From: Rhineura floridana | Lineage: Eukaryota > Chordata > Lepidosauria > Squamata > Rhineuridae | DNA: 64,000 nucleotides | Assembly: GCF_030035675.1 (NCBI RefSeq) | Contig: NC_084487.1 | Coordinates: forward strand, 27,508,474 to 27,572,473 | Reading direction: 5' to 3' | Shown here: positions 22,055 to 33,467 of the stretch, in pieces | Position numbering within the stretch: position 1 is the first letter of the stretch | Layout: the number at the start of each line of letters is the position of its first letter | Program-made: the position numbers and the translations under genes | Notes under the pieces: model-generated | The model's database searches: none | Seen by the model: only the letters and a program-made list of their open reading frames with translations | What the model was told of the DNA's origin: nothing

Positions 22055-22165
22055 CTCTTGTAAACTTACAAGAGCTGAACAGGGTGGTTTATAACACATG
22101 CTATTGGAGGTCACCGATTCATAGGGTCGCCATAAGTTGTAATCAAATCGAAGGCATATAACAAA
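22055..22165 (+). mobile_element. Bov-B 3' end fragment
   Basis: A short plus-strand piece encodes a remnant of [18 protein letters not shown] and the tail GTCGCCATAAGTTGTAATC. It abuts the L2 copy ending near 22010. Confidence 0.75.
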
Positions 22166-22169
22166 CACA

Positions 22170-24199
22170 ACATCACATTGGTGGATTAATGGGATTCTAG
22201 TAAACATGCAATTAATCAACAACTCAAAACTGAACTCAGGCTAGCCCTACTTTAAAGCAGCATTCTAATGCAAAAAGGGACAGCTACAGTCTAAGAAATC
22301 TTGCTGCAAGAATCCATACCAATTTCTCAACTGGCACATGCATACATTTTCTGTTACAAAGATCATGAGATTGCCAAGCTTCATTATAACCTCCGTGCTA
22401 CCTTGAAAACTCCCTGGGTGGTCACAGGCAAGCCACTATCTCTCAGCCTCAGATCTCAATCAACATCTACTTCACAAGGCTGGTGCTGTGGGAACAAATG
22501 CAGCACAGACTGAAAGACATGCCACTGCAGCTTAAAAGTAAGCTACGTAAAACAACTGAGGGCAAGAACAATCACTTAAAACTCTGGATTTGCACTGCTT
22601 GATTAAAGATAACTGGTTCTCTTTATTCACTGAAGTTAAATAGATGTAGAATGTTATATGATTGCTTGGATGATGTTTTTCTGCACTGCCTTGCTACTGT
22701 CTATAAATTACAGGGGTCAGCAAACGTAGAAAAAAATGGGTAGGCCTACTCCCTTTTCTCTCTCTTTTGGATATCCCCTTCTCTCCCTTCCCCTCTGCCC
22801 ATTTGACCATCATGAGAGAGACAGGATGCTCTTCCAGAGGTATGAACTGATCAGTGGCAGAAGGCTTATGAGATTAAGCACAGGTTGCACACGGCTGACT
22901 CAGCAGTACACAGTTAAGAGTAACATAAAAGCAAGGCAAGCCAGGACCCTGCTCTGAGAAGTTTATAGTCTAATCTTCGATGGGGAGGAAGACTCAAAGA
23001 TAATTAAAGGGATGAATCTGAGCAAACAGTTCCAAGCACTTGGGGATGAGGACTAAGATATGTTGAGCCTACTTCTGTATGCTTTTACTTGCAATTAAAT
23101 TTCCAGTGACTTCCCAAGTAAGAAGACATTCGATTTCAGTCTTAAATACCTAACTTTACAACTTCCCAATGAGATAATCTGATTTAGGTTTGGGCATTTT
23201 CCACACAACACTCAAAAGGAACTTTTGAGTTTCTGTTGTGCTATTGATATGCATATGCAAATGTTGTTTTAGCTGGACAGAAACTGGAAGAGAGCTTTGA
23301 AAGTAGCCCTATATACATTTTCAATGTATATAGTACATGATTATGTATATTTATTTATTTATAGCACATTTTATTTACTTATATAGTACATTAGCAGTAA
23401 AGGAAGTGGAAAAAAATAAAAAGCTGCTTATAACTCCATGCAATAAAGATCCTCAGACTTCTTTGCCTTTTAATTCATGTCCATGCGCTTAAGATTGTGT
23501 GTGCACGTATATAAAGTGATGAAAGTAGAAAAGAATTTCCAAGCAGGTAAAACGATTTTGTTTAAAAATTGTCTTCACACAAGCCCACACCAGTGCACAG
23601 AAGCAAGCCCTGCCTCAAAGACTTGCCCACCCGCGTCCACCTCAGCAAAGGATGGCCTACTTTTCAAAACAGGCCCTTAATGATCAGGTAGACGCCAAGC
23701 TCTATGGTTCTGTAGTCACAGGCAGCACAAAACCAAGAGGAAGGCAAAGAATTCAGCTTCCTCAAAAACATTATATGCACTCTCTAGATCGGAAGCTGTG
23801 AAACCAGCAATACTAACAGTTGTACTTGTGCAACAGAAGAATGCCCCTCTTCACCCTCCAAGCTCAGTCACTGCCATGAGGTCTTACCTTGTAACGCCCA
23901 GATGGGCAACTGGAGAAGAGCAAAGCGTTTAAGTTAATGTGGTTGCTGTTTACATTCATGATGCGACACTTAAAGAGCCCACAATGGATTAAGGCGAGAC
24001 TAGGGAATCCTGAAAAGCAGCAGCGAGTACATCACTCATGCACTGCCATTGCAAATCATTCCTCACGCACACATCAATCAAAGCTTCTGTTTACATTTCC
24101 GGTCCCACTTTCAACTAGCTCAACATTTTAACTCCAGATGACGGCACTGCAGTAAGGGGCTGCCTTGGAAGGGGGCATCATAATATTCCCTCCTCCAGA
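22170..24199. other. SINHCAF intron 1, no recognised feature
   Basis: About 2 kb upstream of the CpG island. A short AT-rich stretch with TTTATTTATTTAT lies near 23350. I see no exon and no repeat family that I can name. Confidence 0.5.
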
Positions 24200-25584
24200 G
24201 GCCGCCTAAACTCTCGAGCTACTGGTGGTAGTGGGGGGGGGAGATCAGCGTCATCGCTGCTGGCAGGAATTTTCCGACGCCCCAGCCCCCTTCCCCCCAA
24301 CATACACACGCATCCCACACACAAAAAAGAAAAGTGACACTCGGGCTACTTTCAAACTCATTTTTTTAACAAGTTTAGCAGACACGAGGCAAGGGATGCG
24401 TGCAAGCCTTCAAAGGTTGCACCGAAACTCTCACCAAAAAACACCCCGAAACAGGTATATCTGATGGGGAAAGGAAAGCAAAAGAAGGGGAACTTAAGCA
24501 ACCAGCCGCCACGCTGCAGTGAAAGTTTACTCCTCAATGATCCCCCATAACAAAAGAGAGGAAAAGGGTCCCTCTACTGCCCCATCGCCACGAGCCACAG
24601 CGCTTCCTGCTGAATAACCTCCCGCCCCCCGCCATGCTCCTGAGCTTATGGATGGGTGTGAGCGCGCGATCTTCCTGCGATGTTAAGAACTGGTTCCTCC
24701 TCATGGCTTCACCCTGACGTAATTCAAACATGGCAACAGTTCCGACTTGAAAGCGAGATCGACAAGACCTCCTATAAACATGCGCACGAGGAGTACAGAA
24801 CGCGCGTTACAAAACGCACACACAACAGAAATGAACCAATATGCCAAACGACATTGATTCCTTCCTTGGCGTCACTTCCCAGTGAATTCATAACCGAGCC
24901 GCAAAACGGCCCGGGACAGGCACCCAGGCAGTGCGTGTCGCTCCAACACACTCCGTCCACCCAAGGCGCTTCCTGCCTTTCAGCCACCTAAACACGCCTC
25001 CTCTTCCCTGCGCGCAGCGTGGTCCCTTGCACTGTGGGCGCGCATGGAAAGTTTAGCCTCCAAGAAAAAAAAGTCCCCAAGAAGCAGCTGCCATTGAAGC
25101 CGCAACCTCGTGTATACCTCTCCGCCCCCCCCCGATTTTATGTGCAACGGGGTTGTGCGGTTCGAGTGTCGAAAGGAGGACGAGCCGCCTCCCCCAGCGT
25201 CGTCGCAAAGCCCAACAGCCACATGCTCTACATAAGCCCTTTGTTTTCGCTGCAGCCTCCTAGCTCTGCCTTTGCCTGAGCGCGGCCAACAAGGCTACGC
25301 CGGGCTGTTTGTTCACGCAGAGATTGCGCGGAAAAGGCCGCAGATCCACTTTACAGACAGACAAGACTCGCTTTGCAGGAAGGGGGAGGGAAGAAAGAGG
25401 AGCAAAGAATATGTGGTGAGGTGACTGTTAAAAAAAAAAGCTGAGATCAAAGTTGGATATTACAAGAATGTTCGCTGGAGTTTTTAGTTTCTCGCTCCGT
25501 TTTTGCTTTGAAACCCTCCCACCGCCAGTGGTCACCGAGGAGTCCGATCAACAGCTAAGTGTTTTGAAATCGTTTTTTAAGGGA

Positions 25585-25682
25585 AAGATTAATAGCGCAA
25601 TCCTAATCATGTCTACTCAGAAACAGGTCCTATTTGTTCAACAGGGTTTACTCCCCGATAAATGGGTTTAGGATCGCAGCCT
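25585..25682. repeat. Symmetric repeat (family S) inside the CpG-rich promoter
   Basis: Reads GCGCAATCCTAATCATGTCT, ACTCAGAAACAGG, then AGGGTTTACTCCCC and GGGTTTAGGATCGCAGCC. Both halves of family S are present. Confidence 0.65.
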
Positions 25683-26872
25683 GAAACGCTCGAAAGGCGA
25701 GCTGCGTACCTTCCAGCACGTGTGATGTCAGACTGCGCGCACACACACAAAAGATTCCCTTCGTTTCAGGTCATACAGCTGTGGCTGAAACTGGAGTCAC
25801 CTCTAAAAGACATGGGTAGCCACTTCAAAGGCAATCTCGCCCCGTTCCGCCTTTCTGTCCGGCTCTCTTTTTCCACCCCTCCAAAGAAACGCACACTAAC
25901 ACCGCTATGGCTGGGATCCGCTGCCATGCCCGACGCTGCAACTTTCCTCTCGAGGAGCCAATCTACAGGTGTACGATTTGCGGCGAGAAACGCGCGCCCC
26001 GGGAAACGTTCGGAAATGGAACATTGGCGTCGCCAATAATCCTAACACCGACTCGAATCCTGGCCTGGTTGAGCTGACCTCGAGGAATCTGTTATAACCC
26101 CAATTCGCCCTCGCCCTCCCCCTCCCTTTTGTTTCCCATTGTCGCCACTCCCGCGTCCATAGCTGTAACGGACCACACAAATCTGACCGCCGCCACCAAG
26201 TACACCACAGAAGAGGCTGCCCCAAACGCATCTACTTACTCCGAAGTATTAAAAAACCAGTTAGCTTTCACTCTACAGTGAAGGATAACAAGGATTGCAG
26301 CTCTCGCTTCCTTTCCCTTATGAGTGAATAATCAACTTTTTGAACTGGGAGCTCCCCACCCTCGCGGAATGAAAAAGAGGGGCCTGATTCGTTGCACCAC
26401 GATCCAAACCACTAGTTGTATTACAGCGTTCAGTGATTTCCAAGTTCCTTTTACAATCCTGCCGAACAATCGGGTTTCAGTTGAAAAAAAAAGAGGGGGG
26501 GGAACACGCATCCTGCAACTGTTTTCCTTCACAGAAAAAAGTCGTTGTCACTCGCCACATGCTCGACCTGTAACAATACAACCAGCGTTTTCGGTACACC
26601 AGTCTCCACCACGACCATGATAGACGCCCCCAAAGTCAACGCATTACAGAGAATAACTCCAGCTACACGCCGTCTCAACTACAAACATTTCGTATAAAAG
26701 ACGTTCTCCTAAGAAGTACTTTGCTTGCACAGGTTAATTAAAACAAACACACATCAAGAATACAAAACTTGCCCCCAAACCCTTCCTGTTTCATATTTAA
26801 CACTCCTTTTTTAACACACACATGTATATATTCTGTTCCCCACCTGAGGCGACAGATATTACAACAATTTAC

Positions 26873-26970
26873 CTCCTACAAATCAATAGTATGCTATGCG
26901 TCGTGATCTTCCTCTCGCCCCCTCCACCTCCTCCTCTACGCAAGCCTCGTTGTCCAGCTCCTGCGTCTGG
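26873..26970 (-). other. SINHCAF: Inferred non-coding first exon of SINHCAF
   Basis: Reading the minus strand from the CCAAT box, a purine-rich GC-rich segment (GAGGAGGAGGTGGAGGGGG) ends at GGAG with a GTAAAT donor at 26872. It would splice over 11.7 kb to the acceptor at 15172. A second possible donor (CAG then GTGGGG) ends at 26844. Its position below the NRF-1 and CCAAT motifs is the main support. Other donors in the island (near 26230, 25690 and 24430) could mark alternative first exons. Confidence 0.4.
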
Positions 26971-26992
26971 ATAAGATACAAGCTTTGGAATC

Positions 26993-26997
26993 ATTGG
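26993..26997 (-). promoter_or_regulatory. CCAAT box
   Basis: CCAAT on the minus strand lies 19 bp downstream (in gene direction) of the NRF-1 site and just before the inferred first exon. NF-Y is the usual binder. Confidence 0.45.
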
Positions 26998-27015
26998 CTT
27001 AACTTCCAGTCGGTA

Positions 27016-27027
27016 TGCGCATGCGCC
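27016..27027. promoter_or_regulatory. NRF-1 type site
   Basis: TGCGCATGCGCC contains the palindrome GCGCATGCGC, an essentially perfect match to the NRF-1 consensus found close to the start sites of many CpG-island promoters. Confidence 0.65.
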
Positions 27028-27164
27028 GTTCCCACGGCTCAATTCTCCTCAATCGAGTTCTTTTGCATACGCGTATCATTGTCCTTTTAAGGGAGAAAAG
27101 GGCCGAGCGAAAAGCCTGGGAGAGAAATACACGGGGGAGGTGCCGGCCGCTGTGACGCTAGAGG

Positions 27165-27172
27165 TGATGTCA
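27165..27172. promoter_or_regulatory. CRE/ATF-like site
   Basis: TGATGTCA differs by one base from the CRE TGACGTCA. It sits about 140 bp upstream of the NRF-1 site, at the CpG island edge. Confidence 0.3.
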
Positions 27173-27821
27173 CGCCCACAATGTGGACTAGAGTAGCTGG
27201 AGATGTTAAGCGAAGTTAGAGAATCAGAACGGTCAGAGAATCTTCTGCAGCATCTGTGCGGAGGTGATCAGGCACTGTGTATGGGACAAGAACTGATGCT
27301 ATCACAGATCCTGTCCTTCTTGCTCATTTAGGGTTTTCCTCAGTTAAAGGGTTTTCTTTGGGAGGAATGAATGAGCTCGCATCAGACACTTCCAGTCCGG
27401 GAGAGCAGAGAGGCCTCAAGGTTTGTTTCTAAGTGTGAGAGTATCGGCGCTTCCTGGGTGGGAAATCCTACCGGATGTGCTTCGGCCATCATGGAGTATG
27501 TACCTCGCGGCCGGTCATCCGAACTGGCTTGGATGTGAATATCCGATGTTATTTGCTGTAGTGGACGATCCAGCAAGGGTCAGCTTCAACAAGGAAGCCG
27601 ATGCTAAAGGGGCAGGCCTCCGTATTTCCCTTGGTCCTACCGTGCCAAGAGAATGTTGGTTATAGGCATCAGGGAAAGGCAGAAGGAAAAAGCGCCGCCA
27701 AAGAAAGGATACAGATTTGCATAAAACAACTGTCTGACTATGTTAATTGTTGATGGGCAAGTTCAAGGATCCTGCTCTCTCTCTGTCTTCATATGGCTTT
27801 TTATCTTTGCCACCCTAGGCC

Positions 27822-28118
27822 ACGTTCACACCGTACATTTATTCCACTATTATTCCACTTTAAAAATCATGGCTTCCTCCAAATAATTCTGCAAAGTGTA
27901 CTTCGTGAAGAGTGCTGAGAGAAGACTCCAATTCTCACAGAGCTACAATTCCCCAAGTGGTTAGTCAGTCCCTCTTCTCAGAGAATTCTGACAATTGTAG
28001 CTCCTACAGTTGTAGGGATCCTGTCAGCACCCTTCACAAACTATACTTCCCAGGATTCTTTGGGGGAAGCCATGAGTGTTTAAATTGGAATAAATGTATG
28101 ATGGGAATGTGGCTCTAG
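27822..28118. mobile_element. MITE with ~100-bp inverted arms
   Basis: The left arm (CACACCGTACATTTATTCCA ... ATCATGGCTTCCTCC) and right arm (ATTCTTTGGGGGAAGCCATG ... GGAATAAATGTATGATGGGA) are reverse complements over about 100 bp with scattered mismatches. A central ~90 bp separates them. Non-autonomous; the superfamily is not determined from the ends. Confidence 0.75.
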
Positions 28119-28356
28119 CATAGGACTGCTCTGCTCTTTCGCTTTTTTAAAAAAGTATATATTAGTGTTGCATAGAATAAAAGTCTAAATATACCCCAAC
28201 TTGCTTTCCACCAATAACTGAAAATTAAGACGGCTGAAAATGTTTATTTTTATATACTAACTTTGTCTCATTCTTTAGAGCAGCTTATGTGGTTCTCCTT
28301 TAGCCTCCATTCAGCCATTGATGAGGTCCCTATTGCTTTAGCTCCCAGCACTCTCA

Positions 28357-28606
28357 CTGGGTGTGGTGTAGTGGTTAGAGAGCTGGATTAGGATCTGGAG
28401 GACCAGGGTTCAAATCCCCATTCAGCCATGATGCTTGCTGGGTGACCTTGGGCCAGTCACTGCCTCCCAGCCTACTGCCTCTCAGCCTAGCCTACCTCAT
28501 AGGGCTGTTGCAAGGATAAAATGGGGAGGGGCAGAACTATGTATGTCACCTTGAGCTCCTTACAGGAAAGGTGGGATATAAATATAAGGCTAAAAAAAAA
28601 GCATAC
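28357..28606 (+). mobile_element. tRNA-headed Sauria-type SINE with L2-like tail
   Basis: Head GTGTAGTGGTTAGAGAGCTG and B box GGTTCAAATCCCC, body GGGTGACCTTGGGCCAGTCA, tail CTTGAGCTCCTTACAGGAAA then GGTGGGATATAAAT and an A-run. Confidence 0.8.
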
Positions 28607-29514
28607 TGGTGTATGTAGACATGTGATTTCCTTGGAGTAAATGCAGACAGACTTGGGAGATCTAATTCATAGCTGGCAGTCTGTGTCATTGGTCACCCAG
28701 TCCTAATATTCTCTTGCTGTTTTTGAATGTTAATATTAATAATTCATCTTTCCTAGATGTGTTAAAGATCAAGGCAGCTATTTCTGGTCTACAAGTGCCA
28801 TACTAATTTCACCTGCTTTGCAGTAGACACATTTGTGAGAGAGCTATTGTTTGCTAAACGTAAGCCTAGAGTTCTCTTTCGGCACACAGAACTAGCTACT
28901 CTGTTTGGCTAAGTGTTAACATTTTGTATAATGACTGTTAATTCCACCAAAGCAATCTAGAGTTTTGTTGTGTCAAATAAACTCAGATTGTTGAAGCTTT
29001 ATTTTCACTTGTGCTTCTAATTAGCGTGTTTCCTTTAACAAGTATTTTCATGCCAGCTATCCAGAATTGCAGTTGTGGTTCGGTGACAATGGAATTGAAC
29101 CGGGCTAGTTTTAGCATCTTTAGGGGGTGGTCAGGTACAGAGGAAAGTTACTCTGGACATTGTCAAGGCTACCCTTGGCAAGAAACTAGAAGTACGTTTC
29201 AGTGAATGCAGTGAGCTTGGAAAAGTTACTTTTTTGAACTACAACTCCCATCAGCCCCAGTGGGACACACTATACTTCTAAGCAGACATGCAAAGGATTG
29301 TGCTGTAAGCCACTCTGTGTTTCCCAGGATAATGATAGTAATGGGGTTTGGAAACCTTTATGCACAAAAATTTGTAATTAAGTTTTTTTCAGATGACCAT
29401 CCCTAGGAAATAGTTATGCACACTATGTTCCATGCATGCCGAAATTAGTAAGTTTACCATTTTGACCACCTTCATTTTGTTTTCCTTGGACAGCAATCTC
29501 TTTTTTTAAAAAAC

Positions 29515-29600
29515 TTTGTAGGAAATAAGCCCCACTGAGCTCAGTTCCTTCTGAGCAAGTATGCATAGGACTGTATTGTTAAAATCTAAACAATGTAAGG
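29515..29600. repeat. Symmetric repeat (family S)
   Basis: AGCCCCACTGAGCTCAGTTCC, then GCAAGTATGCATAGGACTG. It lies directly before the family-P MITE. Confidence 0.55.
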
Positions 29601-29604
29601 CTGC

Positions 29605-29725
29605 GATGGGGAACCTGTAGGCCTCCAGCTCCTGTTATCCCTGACTATTGGCCATAGTGGCTGGGGCTGATGGGAGCTGGTGTCCAATAACATCCAGCGG
29701 CTCACAAATTTCCCATCCTCAATCT
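29605..29725. mobile_element. Palindromic MITE (family P), copy 6
   Basis: GCGATGGGGAACCTGTAGGC at the left; GCTGGGGCTGATGGGAGCTG and AATAACATCCAGCGG on the right arm. Confidence 0.65.
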
Positions 29726-29726
29726 G

Positions 29727-30060
29727 CAGAGTAGTGGCAAATTCAGAAGTGGAGGGTCCCTTCATAATAGTCACAGCCACACCCCCTTCTAAAATTATAC
29801 AGCCTTCTAAGATTAGAGAATAATCTGGCCAGGCTTGAATACTGCTTTCTACTTCTCTGTCACTGTCACCATTTGACTGTCCTTTCTCACTGTCAGAGAT
29901 ATTGCTTGAATTACTGTATTTAGTGTCTACACATTTATCTCCTGCTGCTGCCAAACTGCTTGATGAAGTAGATGGGATGCTGTCATCAGGATTCACTGTC
30001 TCTTCTCCTACAGTTACGGAATTCTCACTCTCCACAACTTGGTTTTTTGAAGTAGGAACT
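29727..30060 (-). other. Open frame of unknown origin, Ser/Asp/Glu-rich
   Basis: Minus strand, about 110 codons without stop before it enters the family-P MITE. It reads VESENSVTVGEETVNPDDSI, STSSSSLAAAGDKC and NISDSEKGQSNGDSDREVES. Low-complexity acidic composition resembles the disordered N-terminus of a transposase or a processed-gene remnant. No known domain is seen. No splice site or promoter supports expression. Confidence 0.3.
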
Positions 30061-30117
30061 AATAGGAACTTCTTTCACTGATTGGCTCCAATCAGCAGGA
30101 AACAACAAGGAAGCAAG

Positions 30118-30200
30118 TTGATTTGGATTCCTGCATTGCACAGGGCGTTGGACTTGATGGCCTTATAGTCCCCTTCCAACTCTACTATTCTGTGATTCTA
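30118..30200 (+). mobile_element. CR1 3' terminus
   Basis: GGCGTTGGACTTGATGGCC, TTCCAACTCTACTATTCTG and the ATTCTGTG repeat end are the CR1 hallmark. Confidence 0.75.
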
Positions 30201-30469
30201 AGTTAGAAGACTCTTCTCATTTGCTAACAGACTCTGCTTTCATGCTGATCGGTTCATAGGACACTGGAGATATAGGGACCCTGCTAGGACCTGACTCCCC
30301 AAAAAGTAAGGGGTCTGAGACCCCTTAGACCCCAAACGACTGCACCGCTGTCCTTGGTATAAGGGAAGTGTGTAAGTTGTCATGTCTTACCATATTTACA
30401 AGAATTCGAATAAAAATTACTTCCAAGTAAACCTTGGAATTTGAATATGACATTTAAACCACATTTACA

Positions 30470-30545
30470 GGGCAATTATGTCTACTCAGAAGTAAGTTCT
30501 ATTGAATTCAGTGGGGCTTACTCCTAGGTAAGATTGCAGCCTGAG
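30470..30545. repeat. Symmetric repeat (family S), good copy
   Basis: TGTCTACTCAGAAGTAAGTT, then TGAATTCAGTGGGGCTTACT. Both arms are well preserved. Confidence 0.7.
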
Positions 30546-31271
30546 CATACATTATTGATCCCCCACCTCCCCATGTCAAATATTTCAGTTCAACGTCTTT
30601 TGGCTGTTGAAATAACTTCATATATTAATGCAGCGTGTAAAATCGATATGGCATTTGGTTTTGTTTACTGCATTTAAGTTAAGCATAGCAAATCAGACCT
30701 TCATCAGTGCAGGGCAGTGGAAAAATTTCTGATTCGAAACATGCCTTTCTATGCACTATGTCTATTCAAGGTGGCTTACAGGATCTTAGATATAATCAAT
30801 TAAATACCAAACCATAAACAAACAGGAAAGAACAGAGGGGGAAAAAACAGAGGAAAAAATGTCTGCCAAAATAATACTGGTGGCAAACTGACAGCCACAA
30901 GTTCTTGTAAGGGAGGACGTTTGATCGGTCAAAAAAAATGGTCAATGTGACCAGTCAAATATTGACAAATAATGGTCATGTATTTGTAAAGCATTACATT
31001 TATTAGAAAAAAACAGGTTTGGAACTTATGCTAGTTACAGAAAACAGCTGTTATTGCAGAAAAATAAAGCTAAAATGATAATGAATTATTGTAACTATAT
31101 AATAATACAAGATATAGTTTCTATAAATGTGAACCATTAACTAAACATTTTTTCTTGGTACATGGGGTTCAGCCTAATTACATAATGTTTTTAAAAAATG
31201 AACTTATAGCAGAAAAAATAAAATAATAAAATGCAAACACCAGTTTTAAAAGGCAGTTGTACTTAGCAGAC

Positions 31272-31380
31272 AGTAGGCTAAGGCTGCAGTCCAGTACAGT
31301 ACACATTTACCTGGGAGTAAGTCCCATTGAACCCAGTGGAGTTTACTTCTGAGCAGTCATGTATTGGATTGCACACTAAT
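31272..31380. repeat. Symmetric repeat (family S), good copy
   Basis: TTTACCTGGGAGTAAGTCCC, then AGTGGAGTTTACTTCTGAGC and GTATTGGATTGCAC. Confidence 0.7.
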
Positions 31381-31609
31381 TCTACAAGCATCATCCGCTT
31401 CTTGGAATATTTGACAAGACTGTGGTCAAATATTAGGCAGTCCTGTTACAACATTTGACTTGTCCATTGACCAAAGCGCCAATCCTAAATCTTTGCAAAG
31501 AAAATTCAAATGTGCAAATAATAGCACAGCTAGGGGTACAAGACACCTTTTGTCCAGCTGCTATTGCTTTTGCAATACTTTTCACGTTACTTTTTTCTGG
31601 TGCAGTTTC

Positions 31610-31735
31610 GTAAGAAGAGTCCTGCTGGATCAGACCAAAGAGCTATCTAGTTGAGCTTTCTGTTCCCACAGTGGCCAACCAGATGCCTAAGGAAAACCCA
31701 AATTAGGTAAAGAGCTCTCTCCTGCTAGTCTTCCC
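31610..31735. repeat. Interspersed repeat fragment, family unnamed
   Basis: CCTGCTGGATCAGACCAAAG and CACAGTGGCCAACCAGATGC are a very common squamate unit in my memory; part of it recurs near 6300-6350. I cannot assign a class. Confidence 0.45.
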
Positions 31736-31914
31736 TAGCAAATGGTTTTCAGAGGTGTTACTGACTCCGACACAGCAGGTAATATAGGCATCATTTCCCA
31801 GCTGTGTCTAAAAATGAAAACGCCTATTTCCCTCCTCTCCAAAAGCTTTTCCTCAAGCCAAGTGTCTCATTTGTCCCTGCCTCTGCAATTTTTGTGTAGC
31901 ATTTGCTATGCCCC

Positions 31915-32000
31915 TCTTGTGTACAAACTCGTTTCAGAGGTTCTTGTAGCCCCTTGGCATAAGCTTTTGTTGACCAGTGTCCACTTCATCAGATCTATAG
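31915..32000 (-). mobile_element. Penelope-like element tail with hammerhead-like core
   Basis: The minus strand reads CTGATGAAGTGGAC, a short loop, GTCAAC, then AAAAGCTTATGCC. In amniotes the widespread unit CTGATGAAG..GAAAGCTTATGC belongs to Penelope-like retroelements whose ends encode hammerhead ribozymes (established, from memory). The CUGAUGA box is intact; the other core box is decayed, so activity is unlikely. Confidence 0.5.
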
Positions 32001-32660
32001 CATTATGCTCAGTAGGCAGCTATAATATATACCTGGATATAGAGAATAAAAAGGAGTCAAATAGCAATGAAATACAAAGAATGTATGTGACAATTCAAGT
32101 AAAGCTAAATGTGTGTGAAGTAAGCACAGTGTCCATTCATAAGAGTAGTGATTGGCAACAACACAATCAAACTTGCACTGCTAAGTTAATTAACATCTGT
32201 AGTGGGATGGGAAACATCTGTCTCTATGACCAAACAGATAAGAGTCTGCATTTCATTGCCATTTTAACCCCTTCACCTCCTATACACACCTGCCTACATA
32301 TTCAGGGATTCTTATCATCCATTTCTGATCTTACATGAAGGAGTCTTGGATAAGCTTTTAAGGAATCCCGTAATTCCTCATGTGTTTGGAAATCACGGTG
32401 GCTTGTATATAATTTTCTGTTTTGCTGTATGAGGCCAGTAATCCTAGTACAGATAACAGCTTTCACATATTACAGCAAGAGTCAGGTTACCACCAGCAGC
32501 AGAGTGCATGTATTCTGCAATAGCAGGATTTGAACCTGGGAGTGTATATTCTGTCGCAGACCTACAGCTTTTCCTCAGCTTTAGAGGCCCTCTTGACATA
32601 CACATTGGGCTTGGATCCAAAGATGAAATTTACTTAAGGAAATTCACAGAAAGAAATGTA

Positions 32661-32846
32661 GAAAGCTGCCTTATACTGAGTCAAACCAATTGGTACATCT
32701 AGCCCAATATTGTCTGCTCTGACTGGCAGCAGCTCTTCAGGATTTCAGACAGAAGTCATTCATAAACTTACCTAGAGATACCAGGGATTGAATCTGGGAT
32801 TTCTGCATGCCAGGATGCAAGGCACAAGCTCTACCATTTAGCTACA
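32661..32846 (-). mobile_element. tRNA-derived SINE (Ala-like head)
   Basis: Reverse copy: GCTGCCTTATACTGAGTCAA at the 3' end, GACTGGCAGCAGCTCTTCAG in the body, and a tRNA-like head with GAGCTTGTGCCTTGCATCC on the minus strand. Confidence 0.7.
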
Positions 32847-33399
32847 GTCTTTAAATAATACTAATCTTTTTTTTCTTTTGAGACCCCCCTAAAAAAAACT
32901 TTATTACTTTAGTAAGCAATTCTAGGGATCTGTGGTTTATTTTCATGCTGTTTCTGCTGCTGCTTCTATTCTGAACCCATTTGTATACTTTTACATTACT
33001 CGGATATAGTGTATTCTACACTTTTATTGCTGTGTGTTTTCATGCTATTGTAAACCAGTAAGCAAGCTTCTCATTCTCTCCTCTTCCTTGCAAAAACCTC
33101 TCCAAGGGGTTACATGGAGCCAGCTAACCAATGTGGGATGAGTCGCAGGAGGCTGCTAGGGGAAGGGTCAATTGTCCAAAATTGGGATGGGGTTCTGAGA
33201 TACCTTACAGTTCCTCTAAAGGTCACAGAATGTTTCTGGTCTCCTCCTTTTCCTGCAGCCTCATCTCATGGTTCGGGAGCCCGTCCCTCACTCCCAATGG
33301 CTGCTTTTCAGGGGTTGCAGGGGGAAGAGATGGAAACTTTCCTTCTAGGAACTTCCTTTAGGTTAACTTGGAATCTGGGCCTATGCTTTTTAAAATACT

Positions 33400-33466
33400 G
33401 TTATGAGCATGGGGGTTGGGATGGATGATTCCTGTAGGTCCCCTTTCCAACCTCTGATTTGGAATC
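33400..33466 (+). mobile_element. CR1 3' terminus
   Basis: GGGGGTTGGGATGGATGATT then GGTCCCCTTTCCAACCTCTG, followed at once by the putative LTR. Confidence 0.5.
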
Positions 33467-33467
33467 C

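Larger units (their letters stand above)
24200..27200. promoter_or_regulatory. SINHCAF: CpG-rich promoter region of SINHCAF
   Basis: CpG dinucleotides are frequent here (for example around 24580-25330, 25680-26160 and 26890-27180) and scarce nearly everywhere else in the window. The region lies upstream of the first coding exon of SINHCAF. Transcription may also leave towards the plus strand, but no coding exon is visible there. Confidence 0.75.

Noticed and set aside
27200-27700. A divergent plus-strand gene from the CpG island
   Set aside because: GC-rich motifs continue to about 27530, but no coding exon or convincing spliced frame follows before the repeats begin.
31742-32338. 198-codon plus-strand open frame
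   Set aside because: No domain or composition typical of a protein, it overlaps the Penelope-like tail in reverse, and no splice or promoter context supports it. Treated as chance.
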